A stretch of DNA of 64,000 bases from Heterohyrax brucei. Lineage: Eukaryota > Chordata > Mammalia > Hyracoidea > Procaviidae. The position numbers were made by a program, and so were the translations under genes. The first letter of the stretch is position 1. Each line of letters begins with the position of its first letter. The stretch lies in the NCBI GenBank assembly GCA_028571685.1, contig CM053141.1:56852333-56916332 (forward strand), read 5' to 3'. This document shows positions 1-11,603 of this stretch, piece after piece. Under the pieces are notes generated by a model. The model searched no databases. It was not told the DNA's origin and saw nothing but the letters and a program-made list of their open reading frames with translations.

Positions 1-628
1 ACATGCTCGGTGGATAGAGGGGCTAAAGGTGTGGAGACTTAGTGAGTCTTGAGCCTCTGTTGCCAGGCCCCCACTGTAGGCGACACTGTGTAAGCTACTG
101 CTTTTCTTTTGGAAAAGCGCTGTCCTATTTGTAGGCTCTGGCTCCCAGACTAAGAATTAGGTCCCGCTGAAATCTCTGTATCCAACATGGCGTCCCGCAC
201 ACAGGCCCCACAGTTCTGTACAAACCATGCTGTGGCAGAGATAAAAAAAGAGGCCCAAATTGGCTAGGTATACAAAGTCATAAGCCTCGCTCTCAAAATA
301 TGGCAACTTCACCTCTTTCCCACCAACAGTGCATCTGAGACTAGCCTCTAGGCAAGACCCAGCTCCACCCGCTGGCTAATACAGAGAAAAAAATCACAAT
401 GGTGCATTACCTTCAGTCCATGAGAGCCAGCGCTAGCCAGGAGTGAGAGTCAACAAAAGAGAGGAAGTTTTTTGTTCAGTGGTACAAAGTCCAAATTAAC
501 AGCCCTGTGCCATGTCCTGGGGCTCACTAGGTGACCAGAAGGCTCCATTTGGTTATCATTTCAGGTCTTGGTTTCCAGAGGGATATAAGGAGACTTGTGC
601 TTAGTCTACCATCCTGACTTTGCCCCCC
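1..628. other. unresolved repeat-like sequence, possibly antisense L1 5' UTR
   Basis: No coding frame is recognisable. The stretch has scattered CpGs and, read on the minus strand, begins near 628 with a G-rich run followed by a purine-rich segment, which is how many mammalian L1 5' UTRs begin. An LTR or ERV internal fragment is equally possible. The adjoining DNA at 630 is a recognisable LTR fragment, so this could also be a host segment next to it. Confidence 0.25.
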
Positions 629-629
629 T

Positions 630-898
630 AGTTCTGCTTTTTTGATTGTGTGAGGTTCCCAATTCTCTGCTTGCTTCCCTTTCCTTTTATCTTTTGTAAG
701 GTGAAAGGATTAAGGTTGAGACAAGCCATACTCCAGAGAAACTCTCTTTACAGTGGAACAGGAAGGTGATCTTATAAAGTGATTTATACTCCCACCATAA
801 TCCTTTCACATACAATGGAGGAAAGTCACAAAATGGAGGACAATCATAAAATACTGGGAATCACGGCCCAGCCGCATGGCTACACAACTCAATCCATG
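630..898 (-). mobile_element. truncated antisense LTR (MaLR/ERVL-like family)
   Basis: It matches, in reverse complement, the 5' and middle part of the LTR family seen complete at 26814-27332 and 57385-57898, including the block around the leucine-like 'cacaaaatggaggacaatca' segment and the terminal 'aattcaatccatg'-like end. The R-U5 side is missing, so the copy is truncated. Confidence 0.7.
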
Positions 899-2084
899 CT
901 AAGCATCTAGGATGTTTCTTGGTGTTTCTGACTGAAGCAATTGGGTTGATAGTATCACCACTGAGTGAGATGCAGAAGTCTAGAGGAGGAACACATTTGA
1001 GACAGGGTTAGGAAGCAAGACTCCTTTTGTTTATTACACAAGTAAGTGAATGTGTTGAGCAAGCAATCAAATATATAGGTAGTAACCCACTTATGATGGG
1101 GTTCTGTCCCAACGATTCTGTCACAAGTTGGTTTTGATGTAAGTCAAATATTTCTTTTTTTGTTTTCATTATTACTGCTGTTTGTTATTTATAAATAGAT
1201 CTTTGAACATCTGTAAGTGAACATCTCAGAATGATAACATCAGCAAATTATGTGTGACAATGTTTTAAGTAATACATGTTACTAACAATAAGATGTTCAG
1301 AAAGAAAACATGGCGGAAAATGCAATTCATGGTAACTTGAATATGTTGTAAGTCAGAATCAAACTGTACAAGTTTGAAGCTGAGGGAGATGACAGGGACA
1401 GGAATATGATCTGGAGCATTTTCTGCTTTTAGACAATTTGTTTAAAGCAGTAAGATTAGATGAGCACACTCATAGGGAGAAGTGTGGGTAGACCAAACCC
1501 TGGGTTTCATGTTTCTATACCATTGGGCAGGCACACTCATTCCATGCTTGTGTTACTCATATACCTAACAGAGGAAAATCACAGAAATAGAAGTAGGTTT
1601 AAGGGTACAGAGAAGAAGGAATACATTCTGGCTTAGAAACTTTGAGTTGGGTTCCTGGAGGTAGCACTTTAACTGAGACTAACCCACAGGTAGAGATTCA
1701 TGAGGAGAAAGGTTAGGAAAAGTGTTCCAGATGAAAGTAGCAGTATGAGCAGAGGCTCAGAGTGTGGTATTTGGACTTGTTTTTTTAAAGAACATTTGAA
1801 TCTGAAGGTCTTAAAAAGCGTATAGCCATGCTTTTCATATTAGGGTACTAAGTGCCAGGTGTACATGGACCATAGAATAATTATCTTGCTGGAGGTCAAT
1901 TTCACCTAAACTGTTTAACTTGCACATAGTATTTAATGAAAATGTTTAGGTTAAAAATAATATTTTTATATTTCAGTAAACACAGGTGTATTCTATGCAT
2001 TATGCATGCCAAGCTTTTATTTCACATTTCAAATGGCTAGCTCTGCCTGCAAACAAGATTCCCATCTACTCTCCTCTGTTGTTA
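899..2084. other. no gene seen; possible Tigger-like relic at 1075-1395
   Basis: No coding signal and no recognised young repeat. Between about 1075 and 1395 two short segments containing 'gtaagtca' flank an AT-rich core, which recalls the ends of pogo/Tigger-type DNA transposon relics. The similarity is weak. Confidence 0.25.
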
Positions 2085-2632
2085 GAGACCATGTCAGTGG
2101 AAAAGTATTAGAATGACTGAAGGATGGACAATATCCACTGGAGCCCAAAATTCAACTGTAGGCTTCTTCCAACCCAGATGACTGCAGGAGCTGATGAACC
2201 CAAACTGGTAGTTCAGACCACAGACGGGTGGCTCTCAAGGCTACAGAAGTTGATAAATCAGGTTACAGTGTAGGCTGCTGATCCAAGGGCTGTGGGGACC
2301 AGCAAATTCCAGACTTGGTAGGTCAGAAAGCAGGTTTCTGGAGAGGTCAGTTGATCACAAATTGAACATGGGATCCAGATGCAGAGAGACAAAACCTTGC
2401 CAGGACACACACATGTATTTTAGATGTAGGCCACATCCTATGGAGGCTGTAACTTTAGTAAAGGTGGAGCTCAAGTCATACCCTCCTACAAGGCTGTGAC
2501 CCAAGACATACTAATTCTGCCTTATCAACATGTGGAGGTCAGAATCTGCAACATGTAAAATGGAGGACCATCCTACAACACTAAGAATCATTGCCCAGAC
2601 AAGTTGACACATAACCCCAATCATCACAGGTT
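2085..2632 (-). mobile_element. antisense LTR-like repeat
   Basis: The last 120 bases (2508-2632) share the pattern of the MaLR-like LTR 5' end in reverse complement: a 'catgtaaaatggaggac' block, then 'ctaagaatcattgcccag', then 'aagttgacacataac'. The preceding body differs from the other LTRs here, so it is a related but distinct subfamily. Boundaries are approximate and no target-site duplication was found. Confidence 0.5.
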
Positions 2633-2799
2633 ATATACACCTTATTTGTATAGTCCTACTCAAATCTTTATGTTCACAAAGACCATGGCTAGAAGGGCCA
2701 TATTAAGTCATTCATTGCACTGTACCTTCTGAAGAGACTGTTACTTACAGATAGTGTACCATAGTTTTGTGAGGCAAATCAGCTTCCCATCCCTGATTT

Positions 2800-2954
2800 A
2801 AGGATTTTTTTAAATTGAAATTTTTATTGAGATAATTGTAGGGTATACAGATTTGCACAGAGCTGTAAGAACTAGTAGAGGGAGGTCGTATGTATCCATT
2901 ACCCAGTTTCTGCCAATGGTAACAAATTTGGAAAAACTATAGCATAATCCACCA
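2800..2954 (-). mobile_element. ancient L1 3' UTR fragment, antisense
   Basis: The segment from 'tttttattgagataattg' to 'aaaactatagcataatcc' resembles the 3' UTR of mammalian-wide (L1M) elements. It is abutted by the 5' end of the RTE at about 2955. Confidence 0.6.
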
Positions 2955-2989
2955 CTTGTCTGTTATTTTGTCATACTGTGGCGGCTTGG

Positions 2990-3138
2990 AAACCCTGGTG
3001 CCATAGTGGTTAAGTGCTACAGCTGCTAATCAAAAGGCTGGCAGTTCATATTAGTCAGGTGCTCCTTGGAAACTCTACTCTGTCTACAGGATGGCTGTGA
3101 ATTGGATTTGACTGACGGCAGTGGGTTTTTTGGGTGGG
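2990..3138 (+). mobile_element. AfroSINE in the 5' end of the RTE
   Basis: Starts with the typical 'aaccctggtgccatagtgg' head and ends with a T-rich tail. It is flanked by imperfect 11-bp duplications of RTE sequence (2979-2989 and 3139-3149), so it inserted after the RTE. Confidence 0.85.
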
Positions 3139-3372
3139 TGGTGGCTGGCATGCTGCTGTGATGCTAGAAGGTGGGCCACAGGTATTTTAAACACCAGCAG
3201 GGTCACTCATGGTATACAGGTTTCAGCAGCACTTACAGACTAAAACAGACTACACAGAAGGACCTGGTAGTTTACTTCTGAAAAAAAAAAAAAAGGCCAA
3301 TGAAAACCTTATGAATAGTAGTGAAACATTGTCTGATATAATATCAGAAAAGGAGATACGTAGGTTAGAATG

Positions 3373-5805
3373 TCGTTGTTTGTGTCTTTAGGTGCCTTCG
3401 AATTGTTTTCAACTCATAGTAACCCTAGGTACAATAGAACTAAACACTCCCCAATCCTGTGCCTTCCTCATTGTTCTGCTTGAGCCCATTGTTTCAAGCC
3501 ACTATGCCAATCCTTTTCAATGAGGGTCTTCCTCTTTGTATAGACCATCCTCTTTACCAAGCATTATATCCTTCTCCAGGGACTGACCCTTCCTGATAAG
3601 AGTCCCAAAGCATATGGGACTTAGTCTTGCTGTCTATGCTTTCAGGCAGTCTTCTGGTTGTGCTTTCTTTAAGACAGATTTGTTTGTTCTTCTGGCAGGC
3701 CATGGTATAGTCCACATTTGTCACCAATGCCATAATTCAAAGATGTCAATTCTTCCTTGGTCTTCTTTATTCACTGTTTAGACTTCCCATGTATACAAGG
3801 TGACTGAAAACACCATGATGTGGGTCAGGCACACTTTAGTTGTCAAGGTGACATCTTTGCTTTTCAACACTGTAAAGAAGTCGTTTGCAGCAGATTTTCC
3901 CAATGCAATGCATCTTTTGGTTTCTCAGCTGCTGCTTCCATGAAGGTTGATTGTGGATTAAAGAAAACAGAATCCTTGGTATCTTCACTCTTTTCTCCAT
4001 TTATTGGTCCAGTTGTGAGAATCTGTCTTTTCTTTATGCTGAGATGTAATTCATCCTGAGGTTTGTGGTGTTTGATTATCACTAGTAAGCAATTCAAGTC
4101 CTCTTCACTTTCAGCAAATTAAGGTTGTGTTTTCTGCAGATCACAGGTTGTTAATGAGTCTTCCTCCAATTTGATGCCATGTTCTTCTTTATATAGTCCA
4201 GGTTCTTAGATTATTTGCTCAACATACAGAATGAACTGGTATGGTGAAAGCATACAACCCTGACACATACCTTTCCTGCTTTTAAGCCACTTAGTATTTC
4301 CTTATTCCAATTGAATGACTGCTTCTTGATTTAAGTATAGATTCCTCATGAACACAATTAAATGTTCTGGAATTCCCATTCTTTGCAATGTTGTTATCCA
4401 TAATTTGTTACGATCCACACAGTTGAATGCCTTTGCATATTCAATATAATACAAGTAAACACCTTTCTGGTATTATCTGTTTTTAGCCAGAATTCATCTG
4501 AAATCAGCAATGATACCCAATGTTCCATGTCCTCTTCTAAACCCAGTTTGAATTTCTGGCTGTTCCCTGTTGCTGTACTGCTACAACTGCTTTTGAAAGA
4601 TCTTCAGCAACATTTTATTTGTGTGTATTATTAGTGATATTGTTTGGTAACTTCCACATTCAGCTGGATCACCTTTCTCTGGAATAGGTATAAATGTGTA
4701 TCTCTTCCAGCCAGTTGGCCAGGTAACTGCCTTCCAAATTTCTTGACATTGATGAATGAACACTTCCAGAACTGCATCTGTTTGTTGAAACATCTCGATT
4801 GATAGTCTTTCAATTCATCTTTCTTCTGATTAATGGTATTGAGCTTTTCTGTTGTCTCTTTCCACAGGTGTAGTTGATTTGATTCATGTGTATTTCTTCA
4901 GTAGGTCCACCTGTATAGTAATTGTTTACATTGGTCAAAAAAGGTATTTGCAGTGAAGAAGTTATTGGTTTTGCAAATTTGAGTCGTGTGATCTCTGGCC
5001 TCATTCCTATCCCCAAGGCTGTATTTTCTAACTTTTGTTTCCAACTTTTGGGTTCCAGTCACCGGTAATTATCAAAGCATTTTGATTGCATGTTTGATCA
5101 ATTTTAGATTGCAGAAGATGGTAAAAACCTTCAAATTTTGCATCTTGGCCTTAGTGGCAAGTGTGTAAATTTGAATAATAGTCACATTAGCTAGTCTTCT
5201 TTGTAGGCCTATGGATATTACCCTATCATTGACAGCATTATGCTACAGGATGGATCATGAAGTGTTCTTTTTGACAATGAATGCAACACCATTTCTCTTC
5301 ATGCTGTCATTGCTATCATAGCAGACCATATCACTGTTCGTGTATTCCATTTCATTTTCAATGACTTCTAATTTTCCTAGATTCATTCCATGTTCTGATT
5401 ATGAATGAATATTTCCAGTTGTTTCTTCTCATTTTGAGTCATGCCACATTAGCAAGTGAAGGCCCACAAAGCTCAACTCCATGAATGTCATTAAGATCAA
5501 CTATATTTTGAGGTGACAGCTCTTCCCCAAGTGTCTTTTGAGTGCCTTCCAACCTGGGGTACTCATTCTCTGGCACTATATCAGACAGTATTTCACTGTT
5601 ACTCATAATGTTTTCACTGGCTGATTCTTTTCAGAAGTAGACCGCTGGATCTTCCCTCCTATTTTGTCTCAATCTCAAAGTTCAGTGGAAACGTGTCCAT
5701 CAATGTTAACCCTGCTGCACTTGAATATCAGTGGCATAGATTCCAGTATCATAGCCAAATGCACGTTCCCACAGTACAACAAACTGACAGATGCATGGGA
5801 AAGCT
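3373..5805 (-). mobile_element. antisense RTE nested inside the sense RTE
   Basis: Read on the minus strand it carries the RTE 5' region (near 5800), reverse transcriptase remnants (short frames at 4581-4813) and the 3' tail ending at about 3373. The flanking sense RTE is interrupted in the middle of one motif and resumes at 5806. The short flank 'gaatg' versus 'gaaag' is a plausible decayed target duplication. At about 2.4 kb it is shorter than the copy at 43.6-46.8 kb, so it has internal deletions. Confidence 0.8.
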
Positions 5806-5899
5806 GAAAGGCCCTCAAAATACAACTGGGGAAGAGTTGCCTCTTCAAAGTAGTGTCAACCTTCATGATGTAGATGGAGTCAAGATTTTGGGAATTTCA

Positions 5900-8829
5900 T
5901 TTGCTGATGTGGCATGATGCAAAATGACAATAAGCAGCTGTGAACACTCGTAATAATCAGAATGTAGAATGTATGAAGTATGAATCTAGGAAAATTAGAA
6001 GTTGCTAAAGCATATAAACATTAAAAACATTTATATGGGTGTATATATTTATTTATACTTATAAGTTTGTATTAAATGGGGGAATATTGGCCATTTTGAA
6101 TCAGATAATCATCTGTCTACTATAATAGGAAAGACAGATCCAAGAGGAATAGAGTTGCATTCATTGTTGAAAAGAATATTTTAAGATCTATCCTGTAGTA
6201 CAATACTGCTAATGATAGGATAATATCTGTATGTCTACAAAGAAAATCAACTAATATGACTATTATTCAAATTTGGAAACCCTAGTGGCATAGTGGTTAA
6301 GTGCTACATCTGCTAACCAAAAGGCCAGCAGTTCAAATCTGTCAGGTACTCCTTGGAAACTTTAAGAGGCAATTCTAGTCTGTCTCAAAGTGTCTCAATG
6401 AGTCAGAATTGACTTTACAGCACTGGATTTGGTGGCTTTTTTTTTTTTTTTTTTGGTTAGTATTCAAATTTGCACACCAACTACTAATGTCAAAGATGAG
6501 GAAATTGGAGATTTTTACCAACTTCTTCATTCTGAAATTCATCAAACATGGAACTAAGATGCATTGATTGTTACTGGTAGTTGGAGTGTAAAAGTTGGAA
6601 ACAAAGAAGAAAGAATGGTAGTTGAAAAACAGGGCATTGCTGATGGAAAGCACAGGAGATCACACGACACAGTTTTGCAAGATCATTGGAAATATATTTT
6701 TGAAACAAAATAAAACACAACTGTACACATTGAGCTTGCTGGACAGAATAAATGAAATCAAACACATTACATCTGTGGAAAGAGATAATAGAAAAACTCA
6801 GTATCAGCAGTCACAACAAGGTGAGTGGCCAAGTGAGAAACAGAAGACTTCTCTTATGCACATTCAAGTTGAAGCTGAAGAAAATTAAAATAAGTCCAGG
6901 AGAGCCAAAGTCCAATATTAAGTATATCCTATCTGAATTTAACTGCCACCTTAAATAGACTTGATACATTGAACACTAATGACCAAAGACCAGGCAAGTT
7001 GTGAGATGACATCAAAGATGGGATGACATACATGAAGAGAGAAAGAGGTCATTATTAAGACAGGAAAGCAAGACAAGACCAAATGCAAAAGAGACTCTGG
7101 AACTTACTCTGGGTACTAAAGCCAAAGGAAGAAATGAGAAAGCAAAGGCCTTAACAAAAGATATTAAAAGGTGACCCCAGAAGACATAGTGAATTATTAT
7201 TATTACATGTAGAAAGAGTTAAAGATAGAAAACCCAAAAGGAAAGAACAGTCTTGGAATTTCTCAAGCTGAAAAAACTGAAGAAAAATCTAAGCCTTGAG
7301 TTGCAATACTGAAGCATTCTATGGGAAAATATTAAGTGATACATTAAAGGACATAGGAAGCATCAAAAGAAGATGAAAGGCTTACATAGAGTCACTATTT
7401 CAAAAAGAATTGGTTGATGTTCAGCCATTTCAGAAAGTAGCATATAATTAAGAGCCAATAGTACTGATGGAAAAAGTTGCACTGAAGGCATTGATAAAAA
7501 AGAAGTCTCTAAGAACTGAGGGAATGTCAACTGAGATATTTCAAAACACAGACACAGTGCTGGACATACTTACTAATCTATACCAGGAAGTGGGAAAGAA
7601 AGCTATGTGGCCAACCAACTGGAAGAGATCCATATTCATGCCCATTCTAAAGAAAATGGATGCATCAGGATCCGGAAGTTATTGAACAATATCATTAATA
7701 TCATATACAACTAAAATTTTGCTAAAGATTATTTAAAAGCAACTGTGGAGTACATTGACAGTGAGCTTCCAGAAATTTAAGATAGATTCATTCAGAAGAG
7801 GACATGGAAGGAAGAATATCATTGCTGATGTCAGATGGATCTTGGCTAAAAACAGAGAACACTAGGAATGTTTACCTGCATTTGATTGCGTATGCCAAAT
7901 CATTAACAGTGTGGATCATAACAGATAATGAGTAACAGTGAGAATTCCAGAACACTTCATTGTGTTTGTAAGAAACCTGTACATAGACCAACAGTCATTT
8001 GACTAGAACAAGGGGATACTGTGTGGTTTAAAGTCAGGAAACACTTATGTCAGTGTTGTATCGTTTCACTGTACCTATTCTTTTCGTATGCTGAGCAAAT
8101 AATCCGAGAAGCTAGACTATACAAGGAAGTACTAGGCCTCAAGACTGGAGGAAGACTTGACAACCTGTGATATGCAGGTAACACAACCTTCTTGCTGGAA
8201 GTGAAGAGAAGTTGATTTGAAACATTTTCTGGTGAAGATTCAATATTACTGCCTTCAGTATGAATTATACTTCAACATAAAAGAATAAAAAATCACCACA
8301 ATGAGACACATAAGCAACATCATGATAAATGGAGAAAACATTGAAATTGTAAAAGATTTCATTTTCCTGTTATTCACAATCAGTGCCCTTGGATACAGCA
8401 TTCAAGAAATCAAAAGACAGATTGCATTGGGCTAGTCAGCTGCAAAAGACCTCTTTAAAGAGTTAAAAAGTAAAGATATCACTTTAAGGATTAATGTGCA
8501 CCTAGTCCAAGCTGTGGGGTTTTCACTCGTTCCCTGATACGCCGTGATAGCTGGATAATGAATAAGGAAGACCAAAGAAGAATTTATGCCTTCAAATTAT
8601 GGTGTTGGTGAAGAACATTGACTATACCATGGAGTGCCACAAGAATGAACAAATCTTGGAAGAACTACAGCCAGAATGCTCCTTAGAAGACAGGGTAGTG
8701 AGACTTCATCTCATATACTTTGGACATGTTATCAGGATGGATCAGTCCCTGGAAAAGTACATCATGAGTGGTAAAGTAGAGGGTCAGCAAAACAGAGGAA
8801 TACCCTCAAGAGATGAGCTGACACAGTGA
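5900..8829 (+). pseudogene. RTE ORF2-like endonuclease/reverse transcriptase remnants
   Basis: This is the decayed coding part of the sense RTE. Short open frames at 6622-6888, 7467-7685 and 8599-8829 correspond to the endonuclease end, the reverse transcriptase fingers/palm and the C-terminal region of RTE proteins. The expected catalytic Tyr-Ala-Asp-Asp box, near 8170-8185, reads with an in-frame stop before it and Gly-Asn in place of Asp-Asp, so polymerase activity is lost. The frame is further split by the SINE at 6275-6460. RTE proteins normally nick target DNA and reverse-transcribe the element RNA in the nucleus. No activity is expected here. Confidence 0.75.
6275..6460 (+). mobile_element. 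AfroSINE with perfect 11-bp target duplication
   Basis: Complete head, body and long T-run. The duplication 'tattcaaattt' is at 6264-6274 and 6461-6471 and is identical, showing insertion into the already present RTE. Confidence 0.92.
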
Positions 8830-8964
8830 CTGCAACAATGGACTGAAGCATAATAATGACCGTGAGGGTGGCTCAGGACCAGCCGAGTAGTGTTTTCATT
8901 TTGTTGTACATAGGACAGCTATGAGTCTATACCGACTAGACAGCAACTAACACCAACCTAAAGA

Positions 8965-9095
8965 TTATCAGTTAAACTCCCCCAGTGACTCCATGGAGAA
9001 AAGGCCTTTGATCTGCTTCTGTAAAGATTACAGCCAAGAAAACCCTATGGAATAATTGTAGCACGTGGAGTGACTGTGAATGAGAATTGACTCAA
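8965..9095 (+). mobile_element. 5'-truncated AfroSINE (variant body)
   Basis: Body contains the variant block 'ccatggagaaaaggc...cttctgtaaagattacagcc' and then the common tail with 'gaattgactcaatggca'. The tRNA-like head is missing. It follows the RTE 3' end directly. Confidence 0.75.
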
Positions 9096-10139
9096 TGGCA
9101 ACAGACATCCATACTTGTGTGTTTGTGTTTGAGTGTGTTAAGTTCTAAGATTTATCAGCTGTCTGTGTTTGTTGTTCCATTACCGGAGTCAGGGTATGGA
9201 AGAACTCCAGCCCCTCACAGATCCCTCGTGTTGCCCTTTTATGATCACACCCCTGGCCTCAACCCTACCTCACTCCTAGCCCCTAGCAACCAAAAAAAAT
9301 GTATTGTTTCTAAAATTTTGTCATTTCCAAAAGGTATTATAAAAATGGAGCCATACAATGTGTATCCTTCATAGATTGACTTTTATGACTCAGCATATGT
9401 AATAAATGGTCTGACTCTGGTTTTTAATGCTAACCCTTCTCTTCTGCTTCACATCTGGCCAGAACGATAAGAAAACTTGATTCTGGGTTTTTTTCATTTT
9501 TTATTTTTCTTATGATTGAGTGAAAATATACATTCCCATATAAATTTGCATGCCCACCTATGTGCAACTCCCACTGCTCTCCCTGCTTGGTGGTGACAGC
9601 ACACTCTTCCTCTCCACTTCTATACATGTCATATCCTCCTAACAATCTCTTATCCCCTCCTCTCCACCCTTTTTAGGTCAGCCGATGAAATCCTATGGAT
9701 GCATAGAACCATAAAGTGTACACATGATATGATCACTCTGTGTTAGCAAGTCCAATCTATTCCTGTAGAAAGAGTTGATCTCAATTATGACTTATGGACA
9801 GGAGCAGCATCAGGATCAGGGGCTATACTCCCAGGGGAACCCCAAGGCCCCTGGACTATCAATTGTGGTCTTTTAGTGGAGATCTCAAGGTGTACCCCTT
9901 TTTATTCTTGTGTTGCCAGTGAGAGTCAACTTTGTGAGTCCCATCACATTTGTTGCTGGTGGTGGCCGGACACTATCCAGTTCTTCAGTCACATATTGAT
10001 GTAGTCACCCACTCGCATCGGTCTGTCTGTCTTCTGGGTTCTCTTCTCCCCATGTCATTTTGGTCCTTGGTGATCATCTGCTCCTGCTGAGTTGGGATCA
10101 ATTGGTGTACCTCAGATGGCAGCTTGGCATCTTTTAAGA

Positions 10140-10410
10140 CTCCAGACACCACTCACCAATGTGGGGTGTAGAAGACTCTCATAGCAAAAGGGTAATTGTT
10201 CCAAGTGGTCACGATTTCCCCTGACAGCATGGTCCCCAGCCCTCCCACTCCAGCTACTCTGTCCTTGAAATATTGGAATAAGATGGGTGGAGTAATCGTG
10301 TTATGCTGAAGTCTGGTTAAAACTGATCTTTGTAACGTGTGCCGTCACAGATTTCACCCAAACAATTTTCTTTCAACTATTTAATCTACGCCCCACCCTC
10401 GCCATCCCTC
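10140..10410 (-). other. lineage-specific L1 3' UTR block
   Basis: Part of the 3' UTR of the L1 above. It includes a pyrimidine-rich tract at 10385-10430. No coding potential. The L1 at 25181 lacks this block, which suggests an alternative 3' end in that copy. Confidence 0.5.
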
Positions 10411-11218
10411 CTTCCCCACCCTTGCAGCTGTGAAAGTCTTTTCTTCTATGCATGAGTCTGTTTTTAAGTTCTCAGTGTAAGGATCTCATACAATATTTGT
10501 CCTTTTGTCACTAACTACTTTCACTCAACACAATGTCCTCCAGTTGAAACCAGGTTATAAGCTGTTTCCTAAAATCATCATTGTTCTTTGTCATTGCATA
10601 GTGTTCCATTGAGTATATTTACCACAGTTTACCTATCCATTCCTTGGTTGTTGGGCATCTGGGTTGATTCTATCTTTTTGCTATTGTGGACTGTGCTGCA
10701 GTAAACATTTGTGTGCATGTATCAGTTGCTGTGAGTGGCCTTGATTCTGTAGGATACATTCCGAATTACTGGGTCAAATGGTATATCTATTTCCAGCTTT
10801 CTAAGGAAGCTCCAGATTGCTTTCCAAAGAGGTTGCACCATTTTAGAATATCACCAACAGTGTAGAAGAGTTCTAGTTTCTCCACATCCTCTCCAGCATT
10901 TGTTGTTTTGCATTTTTTGGATCATGGCCAACCGTGTTGAGATGAGATGGTATCTCATTGTAGTTTTGATTTGAATTCCTTAAATAGCTAATTATTGTGA
11001 GCATGTCCACCTGTGATTTTTGGCTGCCTGGATCTCTTCTTTAGAGAAGTGTCTGTCCATCTCCTTTGCCCATTGCTTCATTGGATTATTTATTTTTTGG
11101 TTATTGATACTTTGTAGTATCTTGTAGATTATGGAAATCAGATGTTGGTCTGACATACAGTTGCCAAATATTTTTTCCCATTCTGTAGGTGGTTGTTCAA
11201 TTTTTTTGATAAAGTCTT

Positions 11219-11320
11219 AGCCAGCCAAAGCCAAGTGCCGTGGAGTTGGATCCGACTCATGGTGACCCTAGAGGCCAGAGTAAATCTGCCCTCTAGAGTA
11301 TTCAAGGAGCATCTTCAGGT
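11219..11320 (-). mobile_element. AfroSINE fragment inside the L1
   Basis: Antisense body with 'gttggatccgactcatggtg' interrupts L1 sequence. The homologous L1 position at 26085-26110 reads through without it. The SINE head is missing. Confidence 0.7.
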
Positions 11321-11603
11321 AAGCAATAGTGTTTTATTCTTAGTACTTCCCATTTATCTATTCTCTCTTCTGCTGATTGTGCTTTGTCAGATTTTGAAGT
11401 CTGTCTATGTTGTGTATTAAAACTTCCATTGTTATTCCTACTTTTTCTTGGATAAGCTTCATCGTTTTAGATTTAATATTTAGGTCTTTCATTCAGTTTG
11501 AGTGGGTTTTTGTATAAGGTGTGAGATACGGGTCTTGTTTCAATTTATTACAGATGGATATCCAATTTTACCAGCACCATTTGTTGAAGAGATTGCTTTT
11601 ACC

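Larger units (their letters stand above)
2955..8960 (+). mobile_element. sense RTE (BovB-like) LINE, split by nested insertions
   Basis: The element runs through 2955-2989, 3139-3372, 5806-6274 and 6461-8960. Consecutive blocks continue one another when the two SINEs and the antisense RTE are removed. It covers the 5' region, an endonuclease-like region (about 5950-6780), a reverse transcriptase region (about 7440-8300) and a 3' tail ending with the 'ctatgagtc...gactaga' motif near 8940. The same tail motif ends the AfroSINEs of this window. Multiple stops and frameshifts make it inactive. Confidence 0.85.

Noticed and set aside
1075-1395. Complete Tigger-type transposon
   Set aside because: Only weak terminal resemblance, so noted at low confidence only.
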